NCBI RefSeq assembly: GCF_000764305.2
Contig: NW_025934619.1
Location: 47,175 to 111,174, forward strand
Reading direction: 5' to 3'
DNA from: Hyalella azteca
Taxonomy: Eukaryota; Arthropoda; Malacostraca; Amphipoda; Hyalellidae
DNA: 64,000 nt
Shown here in pieces: positions 19,791 to 30,640 of this stretch. Position numbers and translations under genes: made by a program. How positions within the stretch are numbered: the stretch's first letter is position 1; the number at the start of each line of letters is the position of its first letter. Below the pieces are notes generated by a model that was not told the DNA's origin, made no database searches, and saw only the letters and a program-made list of their open reading frames with translations.

Positions 19791-20890
19791 GGATAATTCA
19801 ACAAAGATCTCTTATGATTTTTAGTTTGAATGTGATTATGCAAACGATCACAACAATCCAGAATTTTTCAACAAAGTAACATCAAAGACGTATCATAACC
19901 TCGTCGATAAATAATGATAGGAATTTCTAACACACAGTATATTATTACAATTAAAGCAACACCATGAAGCGTTTCCACACTATGATGAACACTATGAAGT
20001 CCATTGCATGCCACAGTAAGACTCATAATGATCGATGGTTTAGCATCGTACCGTGAAAGAAAGCAGAAGCAGGCTCGTAATGACCGATGGTTTAGCAAAG
20101 TACCTTGAGTTTAAGTTGAAGGAGACTTATAAGGATTGATTATTTACCATCGTATTGTGAGTGTTAAGGGAATTAGACTCCAAATGATAATTGGTTTATT
20201 ATCATAGGGTGAGTTATATTAAGCATGGTTCGGAAAATTAGGTTTGCTTTGGTCAAGGATACAGTCGCAATTTTTCGGGCGAAGGACTGGGGCATTTGCT
20301 AAAGCGTGATAATTTCGAGAACTGGTAGCCTTCCTCAGTTATCAACTTGATTATTATTTCTGAATTATCAGTGGCCATTCGCTAATTGATGACTGGTAAT
20401 CCTTCATTACTCACGAATTAATCAGGAGAAAGCGTCGCTCTTAACTAAAGAGGAAGGAACGTTATGCTAAGCGAGTAGAGGATAGCTGCTTCAAGATTTC
20501 CAGGAAACATGGAGCTTGTATAAATTCTAGATTTATAAGCATTGCAGGCATTCGATTTTACTTATTGGATTTTGTTGAGCAGGAGTAAGATGCTTGTGAG
20601 CTTGATCAACACTTCTTAAAAATAAACTTACGACTCTTTTCGTCTGAAGAACTGCTCAAGACACGTATGAATAAACACGTTAAACGGTACAAAAAATGCA
20701 GTATATCATTTACTATGAGTTGTGAATTGAAATATGAAGTCAATGAATATAAAAAATAATAATTTAAAATTTGTCCTCATAATCAAAAACAAATCATCAT
20801 AAGCGACTGATTTTCATCATTCATATCATCTTTATGCCATAAGTATTATGTCTGGTATATTAGCGATTCAACAACCTTGATACAAAACCA
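19791..20890. other. No gene seen
   Basis: AT-rich. The motif aatgaccgatggtttagca recurs imperfectly near 20028 and 20078. No coding or RNA feature. Confidence 0.3.
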
Positions 20891-21010
20891 AATAAACCTC
20901 AAGAACAACACTGCTGAATGAAATAAAAATGGTAGCACTACCGATTGGAAAATAAACCTCAAGAACAACAGTGCTGAATGAAATAAAAATGGTAGCACTA
21001 CCGATTGGAA
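20891..21010 (+). repeat. 60-bp tandem duplication, nearly exact
   Basis: Two adjacent 60-base copies beginning aataaacctcaagaacaaca that differ at one base. Very recent, or an assembly duplication. Confidence 0.95.
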
Positions 21011-21246
21011 TTACCACTATGAGGTAAATTGTTGTTATATGAATTCGGACTAGAATAATCGAGCCTTTGTGTAAGTAATACAGCCCTTCTTTGCTGGAAG
21101 GAAGGTCCAGAGGCTGTTTGATAGTTCTTTTTGCAGTCCAAAAAATTAGCCCTTTGGTGGTGCTTTCTTTTTTATTGAAGGATAGTGCTTAATGTGTATT
21201 AATTAATTTATGTAGTGATTGTTTGTAGGTCTTTAGTAGGAAGGAT
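21011..21246. other. Spacer, no feature seen
   Basis: AT-rich, no feature. Confidence 0.3.
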
Positions 21247-21810
21247 CAGGGTCCTTAAAAAAAAAAAAAAACTCCCTGATTTCAATAAGCTTTTGCAAAA
21301 ATCATACGACACATACAGAAAAATTATTTTTATTTGTGAATAGGTTATTTAATGCCATTTTATATCATTTAGTACATTTCACTTGGTTTTGAAAATTATG
21401 TTCGATAAATGATGTCCCCCATTGTTAAGACATTCACGAAGTCTTTCCCTGAAGTTGCCCATAGTGGCCGACATGAGAGTGTTCCTGATGCGAAAACGAT
21501 TAGACTGTGGGTGTCCAACTTTAGACAAACAGGGTCAGCACTAAAAGGTAGGAAGTGGCAGCCACGTCAAGCCATTCCAAGGGAAGTTACACGAAGAACT
21601 ATGGGCAACTTCAGGGAAAAACTACGTGAATGTCTTAACAATGGGGGACATCATTTATCGAACATAATTTTCAAAACCAAGTAATGTGTACTAAATGATG
21701 TAAAATGGCATCAAATAAGCTATTCACAAATAAAAATAATTTTTCTGTATGTGTCGTATGATTTTCGCAAAAGCTTATTGAAATCGGGGAATTTTTTTTG
21801 AAGGACCCTG
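21247..21810. mobile_element. Tc1/mariner-derived MITE with about 218-bp terminal inverted repeats
   Basis: The ends are CAGGGTCCTT...AAGGACCCTG. The left arm (21247-about 21465) and the right arm (about 21597-21810) are near-identical inverted copies, differing mainly in a poly-A tract and scattered single bases. The roughly 130-bp centre holds a fragment of transposase coding sequence, so this is an internally deleted, non-autonomous derivative. A TA target duplication is not obvious (left flank ggat, right flank tatt). Confidence 0.9.
21409..21684 (+). pseudogene. Transposase N-terminal HTH fragment inside the MITE
   Basis: ATG frame of 91 codons starting inside the left arm. Residues about 23-47 (ESVPDAKTIRLWVSNFRQTG, then SALKG) match the helix-turn-helix seen at the N-terminus of many arthropod Tc1/mariner-like (IS630 superfamily, DUF4817-type) transposases. 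The usual GRP hook and the DDE catalytic domain are absent. From about residue 62 the frame reads back through the right arm. It has DNA-binding potential at most, with no catalytic capacity. Confidence 0.75.
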
Positions 21811-22013
21811 TATTAACATGGTACATATTCCGTATTGATGGAAAATACTGCTAACTGATACTGATAAACTGTTTACTCAAAATACTGAAAATACCAATCA
21901 ATGTTTTCTCATTCATGGAAATTTTAGGATTACCGATGTAAGTTTTTCATTGAGAAGTGGTACGGCCATAAGTTATAGCATTAAAAGTCATATCTATTAA
22001 TGATCGGAAACAC
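21811..22013. other. Spacer, no feature seen
   Basis: AT-rich, no feature; ends at the adapter. Confidence 0.3.
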
Positions 22014-22051
22014 CTGTCTCTTATACACATCTAGATGTGTATAAGAGACAG
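22014..22051. other. Nextera mate-pair junction adapter (sequencing artefact)
   Basis: A perfect 38-base head-to-head pair of mosaic ends, ctgtctcttatacacatct followed by its reverse complement. It marks a chimeric join between an AT-rich spacer and a minisatellite. Confidence 0.98.
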
Positions 22052-22233
22052 CTATGGCATCTGTCGCTTATAGGATCTGTCACTATAGGTCACTATGGGA
22101 TCTGTCGCCTATAGGATCTGTCACAATAGGTCACTATAGGATCTGTCGCCTATAGGATCTGTCACTATAGGTCGCTATGGGAACTGTCGCCTATAGGATC
22201 TGTCAATATAGGTCACTATGGGATCTGTCGCCT
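22052..22233 (+). repeat. 41-bp minisatellite, about 4.4 copies
   Basis: Unit ctatgggatctgtcgcctat plus aggatctgtcactataggtca. It starts at the adapter edge, so its upstream extent is unknown. Confidence 0.93.
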
Positions 22234-22849
22234 TGAGGTGCAGCAACGAACGTCGTTTGGAAGAGCAGCCGTAGACGTCTGAGAAATGGAAGAACATTTC
22301 CGGCCGATGAAGTCTGTGACGTCAGAGTCGTGTGGCATGAATGGTAACATGCATGAATCTTTCCTTGAATTCTTGCCTCAATGATTTTGTTTTTGTTCAG
22401 AAGAGAGGAGCGACTTAGTAGCACCATAATAGATTTATTGAAGAAGGCTTCGAAAGCATAGTACAACTTGTGTCATATGAATTATTAGCTATCATTATCG
22501 CCATGAAATTGAAAAGTACGTTATCTAGCTTATTTTAGACCAAGATTTGGGCTGGTAGAATACATTCGACCGAGATTTGGGCTGGTTAGTTATTTTCTTG
22601 TAGTGAAGAATGAAACAAACAAAATATTTACGAGGCATGAGGAATGCGTCGCACTGCGCTTGGTGCTGTCATAAATTATCAAAAATGGGAAAACGGAGAT
22701 AATGAGTAGAGTTGCTTATTCTGTTTAAAAGTGAATGGAAATTGCGATAAATTCAGCCGTAGAAACAATTTAAAGATCATAATGATATATTCGTCTGGTT
22801 TATTATATATCAGCTGAATCCGGCTTCCTCGGCATGGATAATATAATGG
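22234..22849. other. No gene seen
   Basis: A GC-richer patch at 22234-22340 carries frames on both strands but no identifiable exon. The phrase gatttgggctggt recurs near 22543 and 22571. Confidence 0.3.
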
Positions 22850-22939
22850 NCCACTTAGCGCACGTCACACGCACCACTTAGCGCACGTCACACGCACTAC
22901 TTAGCGCACGTCACACGCACCACTTAGCGCACGTAGCAC
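22850..22939 (+). repeat. 23-bp minisatellite, 4 copies, preceded by N
   Basis: Unit ccacttagcgcacgtcacacgca. The ambiguous base at 22850 is the first position of the array, again pointing to an assembly break at a tandem repeat. Confidence 0.93.
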
Positions 22940-23755
22940 GAAAGTTTGCGTAATTTACATAAAATAAAATGGGGGTAGTTTTCGTATCCCTGCCTCTAAA
23001 ACGTTGATGTTTAACTGAACATGTTGTTGTTTTACCGTGCACGTGCAATGCATGTTCATGTGTACATATCGCAAGCAGGCTTACACTAGCGAAGAGCAAG
23101 CGTGACGAATATAATTCAATTGCACGCGTGTTAATGGAAACATATCGCAGATGTCCTGATCGTATCACTCGCAATGAATGGACTGAATTAAAGCAGGATT
23201 TTGGACAAACAAATCCTGATGATTTCATTTTGGTTTGAATAGTTCAGTCCCCGTGCTACCCACGTACTCCTATGAACACGAAAACAATTGCTCAGTGCAT
23301 TTGATTTGCGTATTATTATTTTGATTTGCGTATATTCGTAAGCACAAAAATTTACGACTGAAATGTCTATAGGTCAAATGCGAAATTCTTAAGGAGGTGC
23401 TAACGTTCATAGATAATCTAGATAATAGATAATCATAGTTCATAGATATCATATCATATCATACCTGTTGACAGAACTAGACGTTTCTTATTGCTTAGCA
23501 CAATTTGGTGTGAAGTCCGTTGTGTCTCCTTTTGTCCATTTTCCGAGGACTTGGTTGTTCACCACTCGCCTCACGTCCGGACGGGCAGCAGATGTTGGGC
23601 AGGACAAAAGTGCGTTGTGTTCACGTCCTAACTGAAAGTGCTGTCAGAACGCCATCAAAAATTTACAAGAAATGCGTCAGCGAAGTCATACGTAAGAAAA
23701 GCTTGCAATATCCTCCTGAAAAAGACTAAACTTTACCTGCAAGTTTCCGCCTTTT
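22940..23755. other. No gene supported
   Basis: An ATG frame at 23592-23729 (starts MLGRTKVRCVHVLTESAVRT, lysine-rich end) looks mildly coding, with a donor-like GTAAGA at 23690, but is too short to call. Confidence 0.25.
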
Positions 23756-23915
23756 TACCGCATTTTCTCATTTATGGAAAAAATGCACTATTGTGCTCGC
23801 CATGTCCGTCCGTCTGTCCGTCCGTCCGTCTGTCCGTCCGTGACTTCGCTTTTTCGTCGACGAGAAAATGCGCTCTCTGTCACTCACTGCAGTGAGTACT
23901 GAGTTATATTTTTTT
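23756..23915 (+). mobile_element. Short inverted-repeat element, copy 3
   Basis: The left arm has one change (accgcattttctc), the right arm is intact, and the tail palindrome actcactgcagtgagt is perfect (16 bp). The gagttatattttttt tail is present. Confidence 0.9.
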
Positions 23916-24471
23916 GTCGTCGGTTGCGTTCTGTTCGGGAAATCGAAATCCCCGATAAAATCTATCTATAAAATTGAGGAGGCATTTATTTTATTACCTT
24001 GACGATATTTATAGATTTGAAATAAAATATGCATAGTAGCATATGATGACGCGACGCTCTGATTGATGCTATTGCGATGCAGGAGTTTCATTAATTAGTT
24101 CAAGTACTCATAATCATCTTTCCTACCGTTCTTTTGTTTTTGTTGATGATTTACAGGTAATGACAGTTTCTAAATACTTGAAACACTTATGCCCTCGGAT
24201 TGCTTATACATCATCAATTGAAAATTAATATTTACTCGTGCATCTGTTAATGGGGAAAGGAACTAATTAGTTCATCAAGCGTTGATCCAACTTTTAATTC
24301 GCGCTAATTAGTTGGCGCTTCAGGATAGTTATTTTGCACAGCAGGAGTCCTTGTTAGGTTTGAAAATTCTGAGCAATTAATACAAATTTTCTTTAATGGA
24401 TCAACTTCTACTATTTTTGATTATGAAGGAATTCATTCGATTGAATTATTTTTTAGACTCTAGAGTCTAGC
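23916..24471. other. No gene seen
   Basis: AT-rich; no feature. Confidence 0.3.
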
Positions 24472-24648
24472 TCATCCACAGCTAGAACATTCATCACTCG
24501 TTTGACCTGACAGAGAAAAATTGATATTGGATAGTAATTGAATGAAACCTGGGCGATATATGGCTGGCAGATTGTCAATCACTTCTTTCGAATGAAACAA
24601 GAATCGCATTATTGGAATCTGTTCGTCATTTTCAGACTTGGAGTCCAT
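24472..24648 (-). CDS. Small open frame, 58 residues, unknown
   Basis: The ATG at about 24648 (minus) opens MDSKSENDEQIPIMRFLFHS and continues to TGA with no interruption. Codon use is balanced and the start context (gatcATGg) is acceptable. A tttcag lies just upstream, so it could also be an internal exon. No family recognised. Confidence 0.2.
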   Translation of the reverse strand: MDSKSENDEQIPIMRFLFHSKEVIDNLPAIYRPGFIQLLSNINFSLSGQTSDECSSCG

Positions 24649-25500
24649 GATCAATGTGACTGAAAATACATGATGATGTAAATAAAATTGTATCGTATTA
24701 TTCTAATCAGTATGTATCTCAGTTGTTATGCAATCTAAAATATACATATGCATTGAATTTTAACAATCATTTATTTGTATTTACTTTTAACTTGAATGCA
24801 CGCAAAAATAAACGACAGAAAGAATTTTTAAACTGATTTACATCAATTTGGCTCAAAATTTATATAGCTCAGCTGAACATCAGGAATGATGAGTTTGTTT
24901 CTCATCGTAAATTAATATATTACTAATTCGACAACTCCGGTTACTTTAACGAAATTTGAAACATTGTTCATCAATTGTTTTTTATTCTTGGTTTTTATTT
25001 AAATTTGTGGTTCATATATAGTTTGATTAAAATTCAACATTTAATTTTAATAATCAATGCCTAATCATTCCGCTTAACTTTGGTAGGACAAGAGCATTGT
25101 TAGGGTTTTGAATTAAATATATTTTAATTCTCAGATTTTTAACTTAGACAAGAGATCATAGCGATGCTTGGGCCTAATTTGCTCTTGTGTGAGCCCAATG
25201 GAGTATAAATTGAATGCGATTGCCAGTATAATTATGATGGGTCGTACTATACGTATATACATGTATAGGCATTAGAGTCCCGTCAACAATTGCCTAAAAA
25301 GTAAAACTATTAACATTTCGTTAGTATATTGTAATTTCCTCTTGATCGCAATTGAAATTAATTTGACATAAATTAATAAATCTTGTGAGACAAATTTTTT
25401 GCGTCGTGATAATTTTGTGTGATGTTATATCTGTTAATTTTGTTTATAAGCGTAATAATATTTCATACCCAATCTATGATCACGCGGCCATCTTGTAACA
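24649..25500. other. No gene seen
   Basis: Strongly AT-rich; nothing supported. Confidence 0.3.
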
Positions 25501-25514
25501 TTTCATATTTTCAG

Positions 25515-25777
25515 CCGCTGAAACTATCGCTTCGGAAACTTCCTCAAAACTCGGGCGTGAACTAGTCGCTCAGGAGCTAATTAGCACAAATTTGATCCTA
25601 CTAATTAGCATTACACGATATTTTGAAACCACAAAGAATCTATTTGAAGACGCATTCGCAATTAGTTTCGGAGTTTTCTCCCATAGTTTATTATTATTTT
25701 CTTCATTTGAGTGCCATGAGCTCTTAAACGAGCCTCAACTGAGAATATTTTTTGAACTTTTTCCGATATTTGAATGA
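25515..25777 (+). CDS. Possible terminal exon, unknown hydrophobic protein
   Basis: A tattttcag acceptor precedes a frame open for about 87 codons (starts AAETIASETSSKLGRELVAQ), then TGA. Its middle is hydrophobic (ILLISI, FSHSLLLFSSF). AATAAA motifs follow within 40 bases of the stop. Acceptor, length and poly(A) signal agree, but the sequence is AT-rich enough that chance is possible. No homology recognised. Confidence 0.22.
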
Positions 25778-26363
25778 AGCAGGCTTTTCCTCAGAAAATA
25801 AAAAAAATAAAAAAAATAAAATATATTCCTAATTTCTCCTGAATGAAATTTCAATGAATATACTATATTTTATGTATATTACCTATATTATTTAATATAT
25901 ATGTTAACTATATATAGTAAATGAACTATAGTAAACAATGATCAAGAAATCTGCAAAAAATCATTGAAGTCGCCTAAGAAAAATTTTTGCGCGCTCATTT
26001 TTCGTGATACAGAACCACCCACAACTATTGAAATAAAAACGAAGTGTCTGCTCCTTCTTTTCGTCTCGATTAATAATTTTTCATTACATCCAGAACTAAT
26101 TGAAACTGTGAAAATATCACTTTAAATTACATCCTAGAATTAAAAATTTCTTCTGTATTTTAAAACAGAACTTTAGACTTACGTTCCAGAGGATAACATA
26201 TCGGGTATCATTAGCTCGGAACGGCAGGATGTTCGGAATTTCTTAAAGGCAGTCGAGCTTCAATTCAGTCTAGACTTTTGAAGGCCAAAACAGATCAGTC
26301 AAATTCAGTACATTAATATTCATCGCTATCATCTATCGCATGCCTGACCCGCGAGTGATGCTA
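25778..26363. other. No gene seen
   Basis: AT-rich spacer up to the start of the LINE-related repeat. Confidence 0.3.
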
Positions 26364-27590
26364 GGAATCTGGAATATTTCATCACTTGTTCGTTCCGAGC
26401 ATTTGAGACGATCCATGTTTTAGCGACCAGCTGGACACAAGATCATTCCAAAATGGATTTACAGAATGAAGATGAATAATGATGATTTTTAGATCATATT
26501 CATATTATTATTTTTCTTTCATTAAAAGAATTAAGAGGAAATAAAGCATGGAATCTTTTCGCTAAATCAGATTGGAATATTAAAAAAAAATACCAGAGAA
26601 GTCAGAATAAATTATCGTATAAGCTAATCAGGGTCTTTTCCTAAAAATACGAAATTGAAACAACAGATAATTCTAAGACTTTCCGATTATTTTTGAGCGT
26701 TTCTTGTTCTCAAGCTCGAAAGCCATAAATTAAAGAAAGTTCAAATTGAAAATTGAATCAGTAATAAACGTAGAATCAAACTGCAGAATCTTGAAATGTT
26801 TGATCCTCTCAAAAATGCTAAAAATACGAAGTAATAATGAGGAATTTCGGTAAAGCTACCAAAAAATGTTGAAAATTGTTAACACACTGAAAAAAATGAA
26901 CAATTTCCCCAGCTAGCGCCTGAACAATACAAAGATAAGCCTTAAATAGGCCTTAAGCAATAAACAATATTATCCAGCTAATTAACGAGGTGGTCGAACA
27001 GCAACCATGATTCTGTTCATGCTCACCTGTAAGATCACCAGCACTATCACTAGCCTGCAGATCACTAGCCTGCAGATCACTAGAGCCTGCAGATCACGCG
27101 GAGTTGTCCTCAAGTTTCTGGAGTTTGGTTGACTGTTTAGGAGAAAGTTTGCAAGTTTTTGACATAACCAAGAACTTGGAGTCAAGTTTGAGCATCAGAC
27201 AAGAATGCGATTGCTTGTGGTAACCTGACCTCGCCATGAACTGCAGATATCGTTACAATGGCCGATTATTGTAGGTTATTGGAAAATATTCTGTTATGAC
27301 GTTCAAAATGAGAGCACGCATAATTAAAAAATAATTTAAAGCGTGTTGAAATGTCATCTATCTGTGTTTAAGTAATTGGTATTCTGAAATAAAAAATTCT
27401 AGTAATGTCATTTTCATGAAATTCAAATTATTATTTTTTCAATGGGGATTTTTTATATATTTCATCTTCAACACACACAGTGATGTTATTTTTAAATACC
27501 AACAATTTGAGTAGCTTGGTTAACACAGCATTGATATAAAATACATTTCAGCGGTGTTGGTATTTTTTTATTGAAAATAGGAAAACATTT

Positions 27591-27751
27591 AACTCAGTAC
27601 TGCAGTGAGTGACAGAGAGCGCATTTTCTCGTCGACGAAAACGTGAAGTCACGGACGGACAGACAGACAGACGGACAGACAGACGGATGGGCGGATATGA
27701 CGAGCACAATAGCGCCTTTTTTTCCATAAACGATAAAATGCGCTAAAAATA
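27591..27751 (-). mobile_element. Short inverted-repeat element, copy 4, inserted in LINE copy 1
   Basis: Both arms and the perfect tail palindrome are present. LINE copy 2 has the uninterrupted empty site near 35131 (gagaaaaattgtttcc). The tail here ends at gagtt with no ATATTTTT, unlike the other copies. Confidence 0.92.
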
Positions 27752-28684
27752 GTTCCCTTCTTATATACTCGCCAACCAAGCGCAATTTTATGAATTTTAA
27801 TGGCAAGTTTTCCGAATAAAATCTTTTAAATAGATTTTTTCATCATAACGCAGACATATGATTGATTCAAACTTTATTTTCAAATAGAGCTAAATTCTTC
27901 AAATTGAAGAATTACACAAAACGTAACAAATGAAGAAAAATATCAAAGAAATGACAGAAAAAATTTCCTAGTGAATGCCAACACAAGCTAAAAAGCTTCG
28001 TGGGCGACAATTTGACAGGCGAGAAAGACTGTACATGATTCTATTAAATGATAATGGGATAGTGATTGGAAAACGTAATGTTACCAAATACATACTATTG
28101 TGCTAGCTACCCATATAAATTCATTTACTAGGTCATTAAAAAATAAACTTATGAAAGGAAAAACAATATTACCCTGATTAAAACACAATACCACTAAAAT
28201 ACATGTCACAGCAATAAAACCAAGATAAAAACCAACATAAAATATTTGCTGCGTATGTATAAAACACAGGAATTTTGTTAAAAAAGAATTTGGAACAATC
28301 TTTTTTAAAGTCGTTCTGCAACTCGTTAAATTATTTTACACAATTGAAAACTGTAGCGCGTTCTTTTATTTCCAAGCGAACAGCAGGTAAATTAAAGAGT
28401 ACTCCTCTGGCATTAAAGGAATGGCGAGGAACAAGAGGGACGAAGAGAGACTTAAAAAGACGTTTGTCATGAAAAAGTTCCCTATTCATGAATTTTAAAA
28501 GTTAAAATTTGTACATATCATCCAGTTTTAAGATTTTCGACTGCCTATATAATTCGTCGGTAGAGCAACCGGGATATTGTTAATATATCTAGCAAACCCT
28601 TATATATCAGTTACATAATATATAAGGATTGATCGCAGCGACTTATTAATTAACGTGGCAACTTTTTTGCAATGAGAGATATAC

Positions 28685-29078
28685 TGTAGCGGGCCAGCCT
28701 TGGCCGCGCATAAAACGCTGTTGGTTTTCTTCAGTCGCCGCACCTCTTTGACAAAGACTGAGGAGAAAAAGTAGGAGTAGATAGTTTTCTCACGAAGCAG
28801 CTGATTAAGAGTAGGCAGCCGACTTTTGCCTGATCTACTTCACTTTATAATGTCTGTAAATATCTGTTTCTAAATGTCTGTTTAATGTTTGTACTTCTAA
28901 ACCTAAATGAATTAAGTTTATAGTCCTATGTCGTGGCTGCGGATTACCATGTAACTTGGCAAAATAAATATATCTTTCGTCTTTGAAAATTCGCTGAAAC
29001 ACTTAGATAACACTCGTACATTAGTGCCCGCTGGCAGAGACCCAGTAACGTCGTTGTATGGAGCGTAGTTCTCCCGCA
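28685..29078. mobile_element. Solo-LTR-like insertion, 394 bp, in LINE copy 1
   Basis: Absent from LINE copy 2, whose sequence runs straight through near 36181-36190. It begins TGTAGCGGGCC and ends CTCCCGCA (TG...CA), with a TATA-like gcataaaac near 28710 and AATAAA at 28963. These are LTR-like signals. The flanking target duplication is not exact, and no internal retrotransposon sequence is next to it. Other insertion types remain possible. Confidence 0.45.
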
Positions 29079-29279
29079 ATAATGCTACCCCATATTGCTA
29101 ATGAGTTTCAAAGATTAGATAAAAACACTGAAAAAAGCGTTTTCAATGAGGAGAAAGGTGAGACACGGGATAGAGCATATATGTAGCAAGCACCCCCTGG
29201 GCCTTACTGACTCCCTGACAAACGTAGGTAATGAGTTTTCAAATAAATATTCTTTTCGATTATTCAACCCAGGCATCGA

Positions 29280-30600
29280 AAATCGTCGCTCCAATCTGAA
29301 ATTTTTCCATTGAAGGCGATGTTCCGAAAACTGAAACTGGTTTCGGAGTATAAAGCATCAGTTTAGTTTCACCAGCGTGCGCCACTAACTTGTTGTCTAA
29401 TAGCCACCTTGACAACTTTAATGACAGCTCCGATATACCATCACGCGCGTCATGGTAGGTACTGCTCGAATTATAAAATACAGCGTCATCAGCAACGAGC
29501 TTTCAGTTCACATTAAAAGTAGAGGCGATATCATTTATAAAAATATTACAGAAAGAGGCCCGATAAGAGAGCCCTGTGGCACTGCAATCGCAATAATTGA
29601 TCTAATGGGTGATTTGAACTAATTCAATGAATAGAAGGTTATTGTTCTCTATTGGTTAGATATGCTTGAATCAATTAATGAAAAGTCCCCCTGATGTCAT
29701 AAAGGTAGACTTTAATTAGGAGAATTTGATGATTTACGCAATCGATGGATTTTTGCAAATCGAGGAAAAGAGCAAAACAGCAGTTTTTAGCGTGCAATGT
29801 CATAAGTAGTTCTTGGACCAGATAGAATATTGCCACGGACATGTTAGTATCCTTTCGGAAACTAAATTGATTGTCAGATATTAAAAATTTGTCAAGAAAA
29901 CTCGTAAATTTGCAGTTTAGAATTTTTTCAAATACATTATAAAGAAAAGGTAAAGTAGATATGGGGCTATAGTTGCACACATTGTTCGAACGGCCGGATT
30001 TAAAACTAGTATGAAACGAGCACGTTTCAGAACATCAGGGTAGACTCGAGTAGAAGTACTCAAATTAAAAATATGGGCTAAAACTGGCGCTACGATGTCT
30101 GCAACTTTACGTAAATAATATTCTTAGCTGAAATTTCGCAATATGAAGACTCTTGTCTCTTCATATTCGTATCAAACTTCTTGTTTCCGATGCTGAAGTA
30201 GGAGATAGGAAGCAGGAGGCCTCACAAAAAGGGATACCAAAAGTCGTACCATCTATCACAGGACCTAAACCTTTCGTTATGTCATTGGCAACAAAGATAA
30301 AATAATCGTTGAATTCAGTAGCCGTATCAGTACCAGATAAAGACTTGTTATTTTTGTCCAATTCAACCCTTTTGAGTGCAATATTCTTCGCAAGTAAGTA
30401 GTTAACAATATTCCGTAAAACCCAAGGGTCGTTAGACTCCTGCTTAATTTTAGTCGAGTAGTACCGCTTCTTAACTGTTTTAAATAGCGCCTTCGATACA
30501 TTTCGATAAGTAAATAAGTTAAGTAAGGTCTATAATGAAATGCAACTTCTTGGCAGACTTTACTTCGTTGGTCACCCAAAGAGCGATGCTTCATATCTAT
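29280..30600 (-). pseudogene. LINE reverse transcriptase (Jockey/CR1-like), frameshifted relic
   Basis: Pieces in order on the minus strand: a KKRYYSTKIKQESNDPWV and EFNDYF region (about 30470-30161), as found upstream of RT; the RT start YSPISTLPFLYNVFEKIL with FRKDTN and motif A LFLDLQKSIDCVNH (29980-29675); motif B VPQGSLIGPL, motif C VADDAVFY and LSRWLLDNKL (about 29620-29380). The catalytic aspartates can still be read, but frameshifts and stops separate the pieces, so it cannot make RT. Motif spacing resembles Jockey/CR1-group non-LTR elements. The clade is not certain. Confidence 0.85.
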
Positions 30601-30640
30601 TATGAGCGATGGAGAAAACTTTAAGCGTCTCTTAATGTTG

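Larger units (their letters stand above)
26364..30640 (-). mobile_element. Degenerate non-LTR retrotransposon (LINE), copy 1, with long 3' region
   Basis: Minus-strand element. RT coding remnants occupy about 30600-29280 and are followed by about 2.7 kb of non-coding 3' sequence. Homology to 33835-36590 defines the 3' limit (ggaatctggaatatttcatc on plus at 26364). The 3' part contains a 17-bp tandem motif (ctagcctgcagatca) near 27050-27095. Two later insertions interrupt it: a short inverted-repeat element (27591-27751) and an LTR-like segment (28685-29078). It is 5' truncated, and no endonuclease domain is readable. Confidence 0.8.

Noticed and set aside
23638..23895. Frame with PSVCPSVRLSV-like repeats (also near 27594, 35654 and 59343)
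   Set aside because: Arises from the tccg/tctg core of the short inverted-repeat element, not a protein family.
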